Shown piece after piece: positions 10,975-23,033 of a stretch of DNA of 64,000 nucleotides (the first letter of the stretch is position 1; each line of letters starts with the position of its first letter). Source of the stretch: Euborellia annulipes. Its lineage: Eukaryota; Arthropoda; Insecta; Dermaptera; Anisolabididae. The stretch is taken from the NCBI GenBank assembly GCA_023213315.1, contig JAKCPI010000526.1, forward strand, positions 62,001 to 126,000, read 5' to 3'. The notes under the pieces are model-generated. The model had not been told where the DNA came from, made no database searches, and saw only the letters and a program-made list of their open reading frames with translations. Made by a program: the position numbers and the translations under genes.

Positions 10975-12970
10975 AAAGATAGAAAAAATGTTTAGAAAGG
11001 GAAGAAAATTCAGTAACCAAAAGGATATAAATCATTATTATCATGATGAGATGACATTATTCTGTAAGTGAAATAAGATTTGATAGAGTGTGGAGATGTA
11101 GAGTCGTAGATCATTTTGTAATGTGCTATTTGAGTAAAAAGAGATTGTATTAGCAACGAATTTAACTGTCCAAGTTTGTAACGAGATTACTATCGGAAGT
11201 ATTATTTCCTCCCCCTCTCGTCACAAACTTGGTTGAGTATTTTCGAACGAAAATTGCTACTAAATTTTATCTTAATTAAATTCCTTCCCCTAAAAGAAAT
11301 TTTTGAAAAAAAAAAAACCCTATATTAATATTCTATTGAATATATATATTCCCTCTCTTGCCAGATAAATATATTCTGTAAAAAAAAATAAAAAATTATC
11401 CTCAATTGAAAGGAGTTCTGCTCTTTGTATTATTCAGAAAAAAATCCGACCTTGGTAATAATACCTATTATAGTTTTATAATACAAAATTCACCTGACGA
11501 TGTACAAATAAAACTTTGCTTATCAATAAATTAGGAGTTTAATATAAGGCTAAATTCAACCACTATCAAAGGAATTTTTTTTATAATTAAAGAGAAATTG
11601 ATGAAATAATTAATTATAAAAATTTTATGCAGATTTTTTTCACATGGTAGATTTATTGGAAATTTTTACTATCATCCCAAATTTCCCAAGTAGTCAATTA
11701 GAAAGAGTAATCTATTTACATAGAGCTGATAAGGAAAAGAATTTAAGAATTTAAGAGTAAGACATTTTATTTGATCGCATTTTTTTTTAAACTTAATAAA
11801 ATTTTGGCATATAATTTTTTCCTATCCCATACGGGCTCAATAACGCACCTCCTTTTTGACCTTATGGATTGAGAAATTCCGATTATATGTCTTAGATTTT
11901 TTAATTCAAAATTTTTTATGGCAATAGATTTTTTTGTATTTCTAACGTCATACCAGTTAAAGTAAACACATAAAGTTGTAAACCGTAATGGAATGAATAT
12001 CGAATGAGTTGTTTAATAATTATTCCTTTTTTTATTTTATTCCCAAAATGGATTTGAATTTTAAGTAGTTCTGGGCCAGGTGCTTAACGTCTTTTCTCAT
12101 AGTCTATATAGGATGGGCTGAACAGGTGTACATATAATATGGGCATCTGTTCTGGATATCAGGAAGGAGTTCCATCCAAACGAATCGTTTTAACAACGGT
12201 CAATTTGGAGTGGATATGCAATTTTTGAAATATAAATGCATTTTTAGAAAAGAGAGTATATTTGTTTAAATAGTCGTATTTTTAAGTTATTTATATAATA
12301 AAAAAAAGATAAATATTTATTTTCAATTTCTCTTCGTGTATATATTTCTTATGAATATAATTCATGTCATTTTGTTTATTAATCTTTTCGACAAGACATT
12401 ATTACTTTAGAGAGAAACAGTTATTTATATAAATGAAAAATTTCGAAATCTTAATGGGAAAGAGATTTAAAAAAAAAAAAATTTCTAATGGAAAAGAAAA
12501 ATTTTAAATAGAAAGTTGAAATACCATAGGAAATGTCCTCGGGTTCGATTCTCGTCTAAGATATATGAACTGACTTGATAAAAATAATAATAACCTTGGT
12601 TTGATAATTTTATTCAAAGTAAACAAATAATCGATTAATAAATATTAGGTGAAAAAGGAATTTTATATGGATACTTCCTAAGTAATTTATTATGTTTTTT
12701 TATTTAATTAATTGATAATATTCAAGAAAGAAGCGAATGGGAAATAAATAATAAATAAAATATGAATGGAAATTTTTGTATAATATTAAAGATAATAAAA
12801 GACAAGTAGCAGAAAATTTCATCAAGAAAAAGTGTTTTAAAATTAGAGTAATAAAATTAGATTCCCTAAGGTAGATAAATAGCTATACTTTATAAGCTAG
12901 TTCTCAAATAGATAGGCCTATAGGCTATTGACAACTAACGATAACAATGTGTTTAAAAAGATCAATTTTG
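10975..12970. other. AT-rich non-coding; weak SINE relic
   Basis: Long AT-rich stretch with homopolymers. 'ctcgggttcgattctcgtc' at about 12538-12556 is a B-box-like SINE relic. No exon with splice sites was convincing. Confidence 0.5.
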
Positions 12971-13079
12971 CCGGGGGCCTGGCAACGGACACCACAATCG
13001 TTGTAGTAGAGCAATGACAAGCGCCGTGAAAGCTCGGAATTGGTGACCCCAAGCAATCAGCGTGTGGAACGTCCCCCGG
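12971..13079 (+). repeat. 5S rRNA-derived short repeat, family G (copy G2)
   Basis: CCGGGGG and CCCCCGG bound a 109-bp unit with GGCAACGG, a 'gagcaatgacaagcgccg' block like the 5S A-box region, and GGAATTGGTGACCCC like the 5S C box. It is closely similar to 6097-6209. Confidence 0.6.
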
Positions 13080-13092
13080 ATATATTATGTAT

Positions 13093-13866
13093 TTTTACTT
13101 TCTCTTACCTCTTTATATCGTATGTTAATTTATAGAGAGAGAGAAAGTATTGGATTCTTGTCAAAAATTCAATGTCGAAATTTTGATGGATATTTTGAGG
13201 TCCTCTGAATCCAAAAAAGTGGTTTTCGCGACATCGTCTGTCTGTCTGTGAACAAAATATCTCAGGACCGAAAAGAACTGCGAGGTTGTAATATATACCT
13301 GGTATATTTATTTAAATTAGGCACCCCTCCAAGGGGTGAAAATAAGCTTTTAAACAAAATCGGCCAAAAAGTACTAATACTTTACTGATGCACTTTTTTT
13401 ATTTTCTCAAAATTCGCTTTAACGATTTTGATTAAAATTCAAAAATCAATTATTTTTTAGATGCTCTTTCAAATGTACCATCTATTGCAATAGTATTGAG
13501 AATAAAGCCCGGCAGTTAATCAGCCCAAATGGCACACGTTCACTAATATATTAAAAAGATAAATTGTTATGGTAATAAAGGCCGATCGCCCAATTGCCTG
13601 CTTTGAAAAAGATATTTCTTAGGCAGACCAGCTGCCATTTGGGCTGCCTAACTTCCGGGCTTTATTCTCAATACTATTCCAATAGATGGTATATTCTCAT
13701 TTTGCCATTGAAATCCTTTGAAGCACACTTTACTTTATAGGAAAGATATCAATAGGAGAAATGATTGCCATGGTAACAAAATATAAATATTTTCCCACGA
13801 CACAAAAAAATCTGGTGTGACAAGCACAGAACACAACTTTCGATTACCGAAGGTAAGAAAGAATAA
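13093..13866 (-). repeat. Family A repeat interrupted by a MITE (copy A6)
   Basis: Minus orientation. It starts 'tttttactttctcttacc', passes the GTCT repeat (about 13238) and 'gatgcactttttttattttc', is split by MITE B1 at 13478-13689, and resumes 'tattctcattttgccattg'. It ends near the degenerate hairpin (aaaaaatctggtgtgacaag). The uninterrupted paralog at about 22431 reads straight across the insertion site. Confidence 0.8.
13478..13689. mobile_element. MITE family B (copy B1), TA target duplication
   Basis: The inverted ends are long, starting CCATCTATTGCAATAGTATT and continuing with AAGCCCGGCAGTTA and CAGCCCAAATGGC; the mirrored right end finishes ATAGATGG. TA flanks both sides. The family A paralog without the insertion has a single TA here, which confirms TA duplication. 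No coding sequence. The TA preference fits a Tc1/mariner-type source. Confidence 0.9.
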
Positions 13867-14632
13867 CGAGAAAAAAAATATTTTTTTTTACTATATGTAA
13901 AAAAATATTTTTTTCTTGTATCTATGAATAATCATTTATTATTACTATATCCAAAATATACAATGCTTATAGCTCAAAATTGGACTGAGGATCGCGATAT
14001 TTAATTATAGCCGAAACTGTCTCCACTACTCTTGAGTTTCATTTCGTAGAGGCTTACCTCCTGACTGCCCGCTCCCTCACTTATTGTTGGATTTAATATT
14101 TTGAATTAATAAAAGTATTAGTAGGCCTATATTTATATATTTAATTTGATTGAAAATTGACTCTCTTTCCTATCTATCTCAATTGAGATTAAAGTCAAAT
14201 ATTTTGCTACGAGAAAATTCGATTATTTTTAAAATAAGAAAGATTTATTTTAATTTGATTTTTACTTTTTTTTTATAATTTGCAACCCAAGAGCAAAGGC
14301 AACAAGGTTTTGAAATGATGGTATCCAAGGTTAATGTCAGCGAAAGGATGGAATGAACGCCTTGGCTTAAGAGCTCGTCTCTGTTCATTCTGTTCATGCT
14401 TTGGCAAACAGGTTCGTTAAAATTTATCTCGGTCAGACAGAAAGGGAGTTGGAATTCATATATCCTCCCATCATCCACCCTCAACAACAACAACATGAGA
14501 CAGTTTTAATTCTCGTATAAAATTAGAATTAGGCGAAATGAGATAATTTAAATTAGAAGTTTCTGAATGAAATTGTGGGGCTTAAATTAAATAGAATTGC
14601 TATTTTAGATATATATGCAATATACAAGACAT
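13867..14632. other. AT-rich non-coding with a less AT-rich patch
   Basis: At 14280-14515 base composition is more even (gagcaaaggcaacaaggtt ... ccaccctcaacaacaacaac). An 83-codon minus-strand frame there has no recognisable domain and no splice context. It may be a conserved non-coding patch. Nothing else is seen. Confidence 0.4.
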
Positions 14633-14720
14633 TTTATTTATTTATTTTTATTGGTAGCTAATCCAATTGAAATAAAATTTTGTCGCATGAGACGGGATGC
14701 GAACCCTTGGCCTTTGGTAC
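14633..14720 (-). repeat. SINE-like repeat, family D (copy D3)
   Basis: An inverted partial copy: 'ggtagctaatccaattgaaa' then 'gacgggatgcgaaccc', which reads as a B box on the minus strand. It matches the block order at 8355-8500. Confidence 0.5.
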
Positions 14721-14722
14721 AA

Positions 14723-14985
14723 TAGCGGATCCATAGGAGTTTCTCGGGAGGGGGGGTAATTTGGTGTGACTGGTCGCACAACACAATTTTTTCTTATTAT
14801 CGGTAATTTAAAGGTGGATTCTGTAGTAGTTTACCAGAATATATATACAAATCAAATTTTTAAGTACTAGTTTTTAAGGTTTTATATTAAAAATACAATT
14901 TTTTTCCAAAAAAAAATATTTTTCTCAAATCTCGGGGATGGGGGGGGGGGTAATTACCTCCTTTACCCCCCTGTATCCGCCCTTG
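14723..14985. repeat. G/C-rich TIR element with a family A fragment inside
   Basis: GCGGATCCATAGG and a 7-G run at the left face 'taccccccctgtatccgcc' style sequence at the right (14965-14982), forming imperfect inverted ends. The interior includes a family A hairpin fragment (about 14757-14815, ttggtgtgactggtcgcac) and a 10-G run at 14941. The boundaries are approximate. Confidence 0.45.
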
Positions 14986-17900
14986 GCTCTAACCCTGAGC
15001 CATAGGTCAAGGGTAATTTTATTTTTTATAAGGCCACAAATCCAAAGTTCTATTCTATTTCTTTCAATTACTTTAGTGTTAATTAATATTCTAACAGTGT
15101 TAAATGGCTTCGACCGGATGTTTAAGATGGGAAATAGATAAAATTTCAAATTCTATATATATTTCAAATAAAATTTACGGATATGAGATTTTTGATCTAC
15201 TCTATCTTCCCTAGAAAAGGATTTGCTTAATTAATTTAGGAATTGTAGCTAAACACATATGTTAAAATTTCAATAAAATAATGGCATTGCTATTTGGGTT
15301 GCCTATTTCATCATTTTAAGGCGTAACAAAATTTACTGTTGAAGGAGTTTGAAAAACTTGAAATCGAAGTTTAAAATACAATTCTTTGATTGTCATAAGT
15401 TGATGTTGTCTTACAACCCAGGATAGGAAAGTCTCATGTCATTCTTGGCACCTGCTTTTCATTCTGAATATCATAGTTAACAACAAAACGCTTATTTAAA
15501 TGTTAAAAACTTGAACAAATTCCAATTATTATAACATAGAAAAACAAGGAAGTAGTTTTTTTTTTTAATTTAGTGTTTATCTAGTTGAAAAGGAATGAAA
15601 TAAAAAAAATCCCCTTACATAATATCAAGTATGTTAATTTATAAATAAAAAGTTTAGAACATTTTTGAAAGATTCTTCTTTCTATTCATTTTCAGATTGC
15701 TTTCTGGGTCAGTGAGATTCATATTGAAATTGCGAGAGATGACTCATTCTTTAACGAAATTACTATATATTTGAAATGTTCAAAGTGAAAGGAAATTTTA
15801 TCTTTAATTTTTATGTTACTATGTTTTTCTAATAAAATATTTTTTAATTAAAAATATTAGAGGCGTAATTATTAATTATGAAAAGTATATTAAAATTTAC
15901 CTATATAATTGTTTTTATAATTGAAGGGCAAATATAGCAAGCCCTATCCGGTTGCTTGGAGATAATTAAAATTTTAGGTTTTGGAAATTCCCATAAATCA
16001 CAGAAATGAAATTAAACTGAAAAGAGGAGAACAAAATTTTAAAAAGATTCTCTGGGAACCGGCAAATTCGTACAAAATATTATATTGTATAGGAAAGACC
16101 TCATTTACACTACTCTCAGTTAAAGGTAAGTGCATCTTTTACCCTGTATGTATATCAAAGGAAAATGTTAAGTTAAAATGAATATAATGTCCTGGAAGCT
16201 GTTGTCTACTATAAATTCGTTAAGTGGATGATGGGAAATAGGAGGGAACGGGAAAGAATAAAAAGAGGAAGTGGGATTTTGGGGAGGGGGAGATCTCTGG
16301 CAGTTATATAAATGCGATCTGGCCTGGTTTATTCCTGTCCCCCTCCACCAGAATGTCTGTCCAATCTAGGGGGAACGAACATTCGGACTTAACAGGTGAT
16401 TGTGATAACAAACATAAAGAATTATTTTTGTCAAGAATTCCAATTCCAGAATAATAAGAATAAAAGTCTGAGAAAAGATCAAAGTCAGGTGTTTTAATTT
16501 TACAACTTGGGAGTCATTTCTATGTAAAAAAAAAAAAAAGATTATAGGGCATCCCATCATTTTAGAATTCTTTGCTATCTTACCGAAAAATTCGTAAATT
16601 ATATATAAAAAAAAAAATATTATGTTTTCAATAGATTGATTTGAAGGGTTATTATAATATGCCAGAGGTTTCTAAGTAACATCAAGGAAAATTATTCAAA
16701 AACACTTTCGGCAAGGCGGTGTCTTTTTATTTTTTAAGTTATTCCTAGAAAAATCAAAACCTAAATATATGTAGCCTGTAGTCGTGGAAACTGAATCACC
16801 TAGGTGTTCTATGATGAAAAGGCAAATCGATTAAAGGGGTCTTAATTTATTCATTAAATTAAAAAAAAAAATCAAATAGGCTATAAGAAAGCTTCACATT
16901 TTTTTTGCCAGTGATGTAACTAGGATTTTTACTGGGGTTGGGGTTGTTTTTTTAAGAAAAAAATTACATCCCATACCATATTAAATAAGTTTTCTTATAA
17001 ATATGTTTCACGTAAAACCTACACCACTTTCCCTTCAAACTATAAGAAAAAAAATTGTTTAATTTCAAAAAAACAATTGGTATCAAAAGAGCTTATATTC
17101 ATTTAAAATATTTATAAAACAAAGGGGGTGATATTTGTTTTTGGTTTAAATAAAAAGTATCTTTTATCATAACTAGAGTATTTATTATCAATAATATTGA
17201 TTTCAAAACTAAATGAGAAATATTTATTTATTAATAATAAGTTTGTTTATCATCAAACTCAATCTCAGGAAATGAATATGGTTAATAAAAAAAAAAAAAA
17301 ATACAGGAAATGATGGAGAAATATGCCAAGTATATCCATATTACCTTTTTACTTTTTAGAGATATAGAAATGAGTTTTAAAAACAAAAGCATTTTTTTTA
17401 GTAAATCATCGGTTTGTAGATAAAGCAGTGTCCCGGAAAGTAAATAGAAATTGTAAAAAAAAATTCAAAACTAGAATCTAACGAATAAGAAAAAAGGAAA
17501 CAGTTGGTGTTAAAAGCATCCAGTTTATGGTTTTCTTTATTTACTGGAAGATAGGCAACCAAGCTAATTTTTAGATTAAATGTTACAGAGCTCCTCTAGA
17601 GAAGATCCGTCCTGTTGAATTGTTAATTTCTAAAAGATTTAATAATTTGACCACTGAATGATTTGTTCTGAAGGAGCTATATAACTAATTAATCGAAAAA
17701 TTCAATAGTAAAGTTGTGATGGAATATTACTAGCTGTATTCAAATTAAGTTAAGGAGATATATATATGCACAAGCAGTCAAATAAAAACCACAATTTCCA
17801 ATAGTAAGTTGGTCAATTAGATTGCCTAACTACCAGTAAGCGAAAATGAACCAATTGTGCACCTCATAGTATCAATAAATACTAAGAGTTAGTTGTAGAG

Positions 17901-18885
17901 AGATCTAATAAAAAATTGATTTTGGTGACAAATTCCATAGCATTTTTCAAAAAAAAAAAAAAAAAAAAAAAAGAAGAGTTGCCTAGAGAATAATAATTTC
18001 CTCCATAAAAAAATTAGCATAAAAAATGAATAATTTTAGCAATTGTTTAATATTTTAAATCAATTTTCGGAAAAAATGGATTTACATAGTAAAAATTTTA
18101 TTATAATACTGAGTTAGGTGATTATAAAGAAAAATTACTATAATTTTATGTATGTATAAATACACAGAAGATATATAATAGTAGTTGAATATGTTATTGA
18201 GATAAACTTTGAAGGTCTTTGAAAAATCGTCGTCTCAAAAAAGAATAATTTTGATTAGTTTATTCTTAACCTTACCGTAAAAAGAGAAATCTAAGATCTT
18301 TTTTTACTTCATTCTTCACAAATCAATTTTGTTTATATTAGTAAGATTCTGATGATTCAAAACAAATCAACTTGAAAGTGTTTTTAGGAAAAATGATTGA
18401 TAAAAACCACCTGGCCTTGAATCAATAAACGTCGTAAGCGGAAATGGCCGCGAAGAAAAGTAATAAAAGTACCAAAAGGGGAAAGAAATTAAATAATTAA
18501 AAATGACAGAGGATTATTTTAATTGAGATTAATTTTAGAGGGGTTATATGGATGGTGGCTTGGTGGGAGTAAATTTCTTTCCTGTTTATTGTAGGATTTT
18601 TTTTTGTAGAATATACCAAGTTATTTCAAGACTCTAATAAACAAAAAGAAAAAAAATATCATTGGCACGTGTCGCAGGGTTTACCCTTCGTTCACTTTAC
18701 AAAAGAGATGGTTTTCTTTCATCTCAAATTCATCTGAATAACATTTTATTCATAACTTTTTTTTCAATACTATCTATAATTTGTTTGCTTAATCACATCT
18801 TAATGTTAAACATAATAATAGGAAATTAAATGATAATTAAATTTTGATTCAAGTCATGTAAAAAATTAAGGTAATCTAAAAAATA
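14986..18885. other. AT-rich non-coding; two weak promoter or splice candidates
   Basis: No gene supported. At 15981-16181 a short plus-strand frame contains 'cagttaaaggtaagtgc', a good splice-donor match, but has no domain or acceptor. At 16250-16400 a less AT-rich patch contains 'cagttatataaatgcg', a possible TATA box near 16305. A run of 24 A lies near 17950-17973. None of these is convincing as an exon. Confidence 0.4.
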
Positions 18886-19146
18886 GTTGATATTTGAATT
18901 TTAATCAAAATCGTTAGAGCAAATTTTGAGAAAATCGAGAAAAAACTGAAAAATTATATCAGTAAAATACTAGTATTTTTTGACCAAAAGCTTTGTGTTA
19001 CGCCAAATGGTGGCACCGAACTTGAATATAAAATTTCAACCTGCTAGCTCTTTTCGTTCTTGAGATATTTTATTCACAGACAATTTTTGACATGAATCCA
19101 ATACTTTCTCTCTATATATTAACATATATAGGTAAGAGAAAGTAAA
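18886..19146 (+). repeat. Family A repeat, 5'-truncated (copy A8)
   Basis: It starts at 'aaaaaatagttgatatttg', runs through 'gaattttgagaaaatcgag' type sequence and 'ataaaatttcaacctgctag', and ends 'ataggtaagagaaagtaaaa'. The hairpin end and the microsatellite block are missing. Confidence 0.8.
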
Positions 19147-20404
19147 AAGCCCCTAAACAACTTACTAATAATTAGTTTTTATAGAGTTTACTCACTCAAG
19201 TTAACCTGATCTATTTTTTTTCTCTACTTCTGATAAAAGTAAACTTTTTTTTATAATTTTTAATATCAAATAATTAAATTTTATTTTACTGTTTTAAATA
19301 AATAGCGAGGTTCTGTTTTTAAAGTGCATATAAAATAAAATATTTTTTATTCCTAATATAAATGTCCCCAAGGATGGAGGTCTATATAAGGGGACCTCGG
19401 TCCCTTGGTTACGGCTCTAGTAATTTATAAATTAAACTTTATGGCTTGAGAGGGGAACACGGAAAAAAGTGAAATTGTTTCGATAACCTAACTCAGAAAT
19501 CGATCGTGAAAGTTTTTCAAAATGAAAAAAAGAACAAGTTAAAGTCTGTAACGTTTAAATCATCGTGTATAGATGAAACCAGAAAGAAGTGGAGTGTGTT
19601 GTAATATTGAAAAGCAAAGCTGTGTGAGTGTGATGTGAGAGAGCTTAGCTTATTGGTATTCTCTTGGGCGTGTAGAAAGGCAGAAAGGCAAGAACAAGAA
19701 GTTGGGTGCCTGCATTGGAGGATGCCGGTTCCGACAAGCCAAGGTCGGCAAGAATCGTTCTGGTCACCAATCTCATTAGAAGACTTGTGTGGTCGAAGTA
19801 ATAATGCCACAGGATGAAGAATAAAAGAAAATATTAATGAAGAAAAAAAAAGGTATGAAGCTCAACTAGGTATGTGGAACAGAAGATTATTCCTCAAGGA
19901 CGGATTAAATAAATTGGATGGAATAATAAACAAAAAATTGTAAGGATAAAAAAACATATGATGAATAAAAAATTATTTATAGTAATTTTTAAAGCCTTTC
20001 GGCTGGAGATCCTGGGTTCAATTCCTGGGGGCCATGGATGTTTGGCCTCGCCAATAAAAAAACACTGAGTCTGGTTTTTTAACCTTACAATATTACAATA
20101 ATTTTTCGAAATAAATTTTATTTTCTAACATTCCTATTTGTACTCTTTAGAAAAATCAGCATGAACTTCTAAAATTAATTTTATAAAATGAAATTGGCTC
20201 ATAATATTCATCCACGAACTTGCCTGCCTGTCTTTTAAAATATAATATTCAACAATAGCGTGAATATAATTGTATATTTAAAATAGAGGTGATTAATTTT
20301 TATAATTTACTAGAAAAATTGGTTTGAATTGATTCTTTAATAAAAAACTAAATGCATTACTTTTTACTTTTTAACTTTTTTGCTGAGATGTTTGTTAATA
20401 AAAA
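19147..20404. other. AT-rich flanks around a less AT-rich unit; SINE relic
   Basis: At about 19630-19815 composition is more balanced, with open frames on both strands but no recognised domain. Donor-like sites follow on the plus strand (aaaaggtatgaag at 19852, ctaggtatgtgg at 19868). A non-coding exon is possible. At 19375-19435 a short G/C-rich piece may be a TE end. At about 20004-20030 'cctgggttcaattcctggg' is a B-box SINE relic. Confidence 0.4.
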
Positions 20405-21110
20405 AAAAAAAATCTGGTGTGACTGGCGCACAGCACACAACTTTCTCTTACCTTCGGTAATCGAAAGTTGTGTACTGTGCTTGTCACACCAGATTTTTTG
20501 TGTCGACATGTATTTAATTCCCGGCAGTAGGGAATATTTGAATTCAGATGTAAAATTTATAAGTATGGGAAAATATTTATATTTTGTTACCATGGCAACC
20601 ATTTCTCCTATCTTCCCTATGAAGCATAAGAGTAAAGTGTGCTTCAAACAATTTTGAGGGCAAAACGAGAATATACATTTGAAAAAGCATCTAAAAAATA
20701 ATTGATTTTTGAATTTTAATCAAAATCGTTAGAGCGAATTTTGAGAAAATCGAAAAAAACTGAAAAAGTACATCAGTAAAGTACTAGTACTCTTTGGCCG
20801 ATTTTGATTAAAAGCTTATTTTTCCGGTCCCGGGGGTGTTTAACTTAAATATAAAATTTCAACCTCCTAGCTCAATTCCTTCATGCTTAAAATTGAACAC
20901 ACACACACACACACACAGACACACACACAGACACACACACAGACACACACACACACAGACAGACCATGTCGCGAAAACCACTTTTTTGGATTCAGGGGAC
21001 CTCAAAACGTGAAGATCCATCAAAATCTCGACATCGAATTTTTGACATGAATCCAATACTTTCTCTCTATATATATATTACATATATACATAGGTAAGAG
21101 AAAGTAAAAA
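20405..21110 (+). repeat. Family A repeat, full-length reference copy (A9)
   Basis: About 700 bp. In order: a hairpin with arms of about 45 bases (aatctggtgtgactggcgc facing tgtcacaccagatttttt); 'gtgtcgacatgtatttaatt'; a 'ttgttaccatggcaaccat' block; 'gaattttaatcaaaatcgtt'; 'aagtactagtactctttgg'; 'taaatataaaatttcaacc'; a CA/CAGA microsatellite (20898-20963); 'accatgtcgcgaaaaccac'; 'tcaaaatctcgacatcg'; and the end 'ataggtaagagaaagtaaaa'. The terminal GGTAAGAGAAAGT is the reverse complement of ACTTTCTCTTACC in the hairpin loop. No coding sequence; superfamily not recognised. Confidence 0.85.
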
Positions 21111-21998
21111 AACTTTTTATACATGATTAAAATCATAATATAAATATTTTTTCTTTGTGATTAATTCATTGTTTTTAAAAAATATTATAGACCTCTATAT
21201 GTTTTAATGGAAACGTTCATGGTTCAATCCTAGAAAATTTCCAATAAAGATTTTCATTTTTTTTTATAAAAACAATGAAATAATCGAAAACGCATGAGTG
21301 GGACTTAACTTTGGCGCTCACTGTACATCTAAATAATAAATAAATAAATCATGACATGAAATAAAAAAAAAAAAAATAAGAGCCTATATTAAAAACAGAC
21401 TGTATGTATACGAAATTATTTAAGAATCATGTTTTGAATTTTTTATAAATAAATTTATTAATGAAATGGAGAAATAGAAAAAAATTCATTCATTGAACTC
21501 AATAAATTATTAATGAATGTAAAAATGCTTTTTTTTTTTAGAATATTAAACATTGAAATTGAATATCATGTTTGTTTTAGGGAAACCAATGCTAATTTCA
21601 ATTCAGTTTTATCAAGATCTTACGAGACTAATCGAAAATGAATGTTATAAAAATTTATGAAAGAGATTGTGAAAATTTTCTTGTAAGCTATTAATATGAA
21701 TGAAAAAAAAATTTGATATATTCAATTTGGTTGAAAAAAAAATATTTTTTTTTTTTTAACAAACACTACGGAGTTATAGAAATTTTCTAAATGTATTTTT
21801 CAAATTACGGAATAAGAAGTATTTTTTTTTTTTTCTAAGGTGGTGAATAAAAGAATTTTATTCAAAAGGATATGAAATGTTCTTCAAAAAGAAAAAAAAA
21901 ATTTGTATTTAAGTGAGAAAAGTATAATAAAAGATTTCAAATGTATACTTTTAAAGATTGAAAAAAAAATCTATACCATTCAGTATAATACTATAATT
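21111..21998. other. AT-rich non-coding spacer between inverted family A copies
   Basis: AT-rich with many A/T runs and a B-box-like fragment (ggttcaatcctag at about 21223). It separates two oppositely oriented family A copies. Confidence 0.5.
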
Positions 21999-22166
21999 TT
22001 TTACTTTCTCGTACCCTATATATGAAATATATAGAGAGAGAAAGTATTGGTTTCATGTCAAAAATTCGATGTCGAGATTTTGATGGATCTTCACGTTTTG
22101 AGGTCCCCTGAATCCAAAAAAAGTGGTTTTCGCGACATGGTCTGTCTGTCTGTCTGTCTGTCTCTC

Positions 22167-22212
<46 letters not shown>

Positions 22213-23033
22213 CAATTTTAAGCATGAAGGAATTGAGCTAGGAGGCTGAAATTTTATATTTAAGTTAAACACCCCCCGGGACCGACAAAATAAGCTTTTA
22301 ATCAAAATCGGCCAAAAAGTACTAGTACTTTACTGATGTACTTTTTCAGTTTTTTTCGATTTTCTCAAAATTCGCTCTAACGATTTTGATTAAAATTCAA
22401 AAATCAATTATTTTTTAGATGCTCTTTCAAATGTATATTCTCGTTTTGCCCTCAAAATTGTTTGAAGCACACTTTACTCTTGTGCTTCATAGGAAAGATA
22501 GGAGAAATAAATGGTTGCCATGGTAACCGAATTTAAATCTTTTTCTTTTTATTAGATTAAAAATCAATTATTATTTAAACGCCCATTTTTTTTTTCGGAG
22601 AAAACATATCTCTCTCTCTCACAAAACTATCTTCTCTCTTTCTACGCGTTTTAAATTTTTCTACCTTATCTTCGCATTTGACCAATGTTAATTTCCTATA
22701 GGGATTTGTATGTTAATTTCGATTCAAAAGGGGGTCCCCTTTGGAACTTTTTACGCATTTAAATTTTTTTTTCCAATTCTTATGAAATTTTGTATTTCTT
22801 TACGAATCTATATTGTGTATAAAATGTTCAAATATGAGATTAAAATTTTGAAAAATAACCATAGTTTATTTCAAGCAGTCAACATTTAAAATGCAAGTTT
22901 GAAACTAAGGTGCTATGGGAAACTAAATATATCTCGACACAAAAAATCTGGTGTGACCAGCACAGTGCACAACTTTCTCTTACCGAAGGGTAAGAGAAAG
23001 TTGTGTGCTGTGCGCCAGTCACACCAGATTTTT
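21999..23033 (-). repeat. Family A repeat, long copy with internal extra segment (A10)
   Basis: Inverted relative to A9: it starts 'tttttactttctcgtacc', with a TCTG/TG microsatellite at 22141-22211, then 'cggccaaaaagtactagtac' and 'atggttgccatggtaacc', and ends in the hairpin at 22945-23033 with near-perfect arms. About 22560-22920 is extra compared with A9 and contains CT-rich sequence; it may be an insertion or an ancestral part lost from other copies. Confidence 0.8.

Noticed and set aside
12971..13079. Functional 5S rRNA gene
   Set aside because: It lacks the full 5S length and a conserved middle domain, has no T-run terminator, and recurs as a diverged dispersed repeat.
15981..16181. 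Coding exon ending at a GGTAAGT donor
   Set aside because: The donor match is good, but there is no acceptor or credible start, and the peptide is Lys/Ile-rich without a known motif; one strong donor by chance is expected in this length.
19517..19810. 97-codon minus-strand protein
   Set aside because: An equally open frame lies on the other strand, no domain is recognisable, and the C-terminal half is Phe-rich AT noise.
20896..20966. CRISPR-like regular repeat
   Set aside because: It is an imperfect CA/CAGA microsatellite with no spacer structure, in a eukaryotic genome.
20859..22305. Frames encoding THTHTH and CVCVCV runs
   Set aside because: They are read-through of the CA/TG microsatellite inside family A copies.
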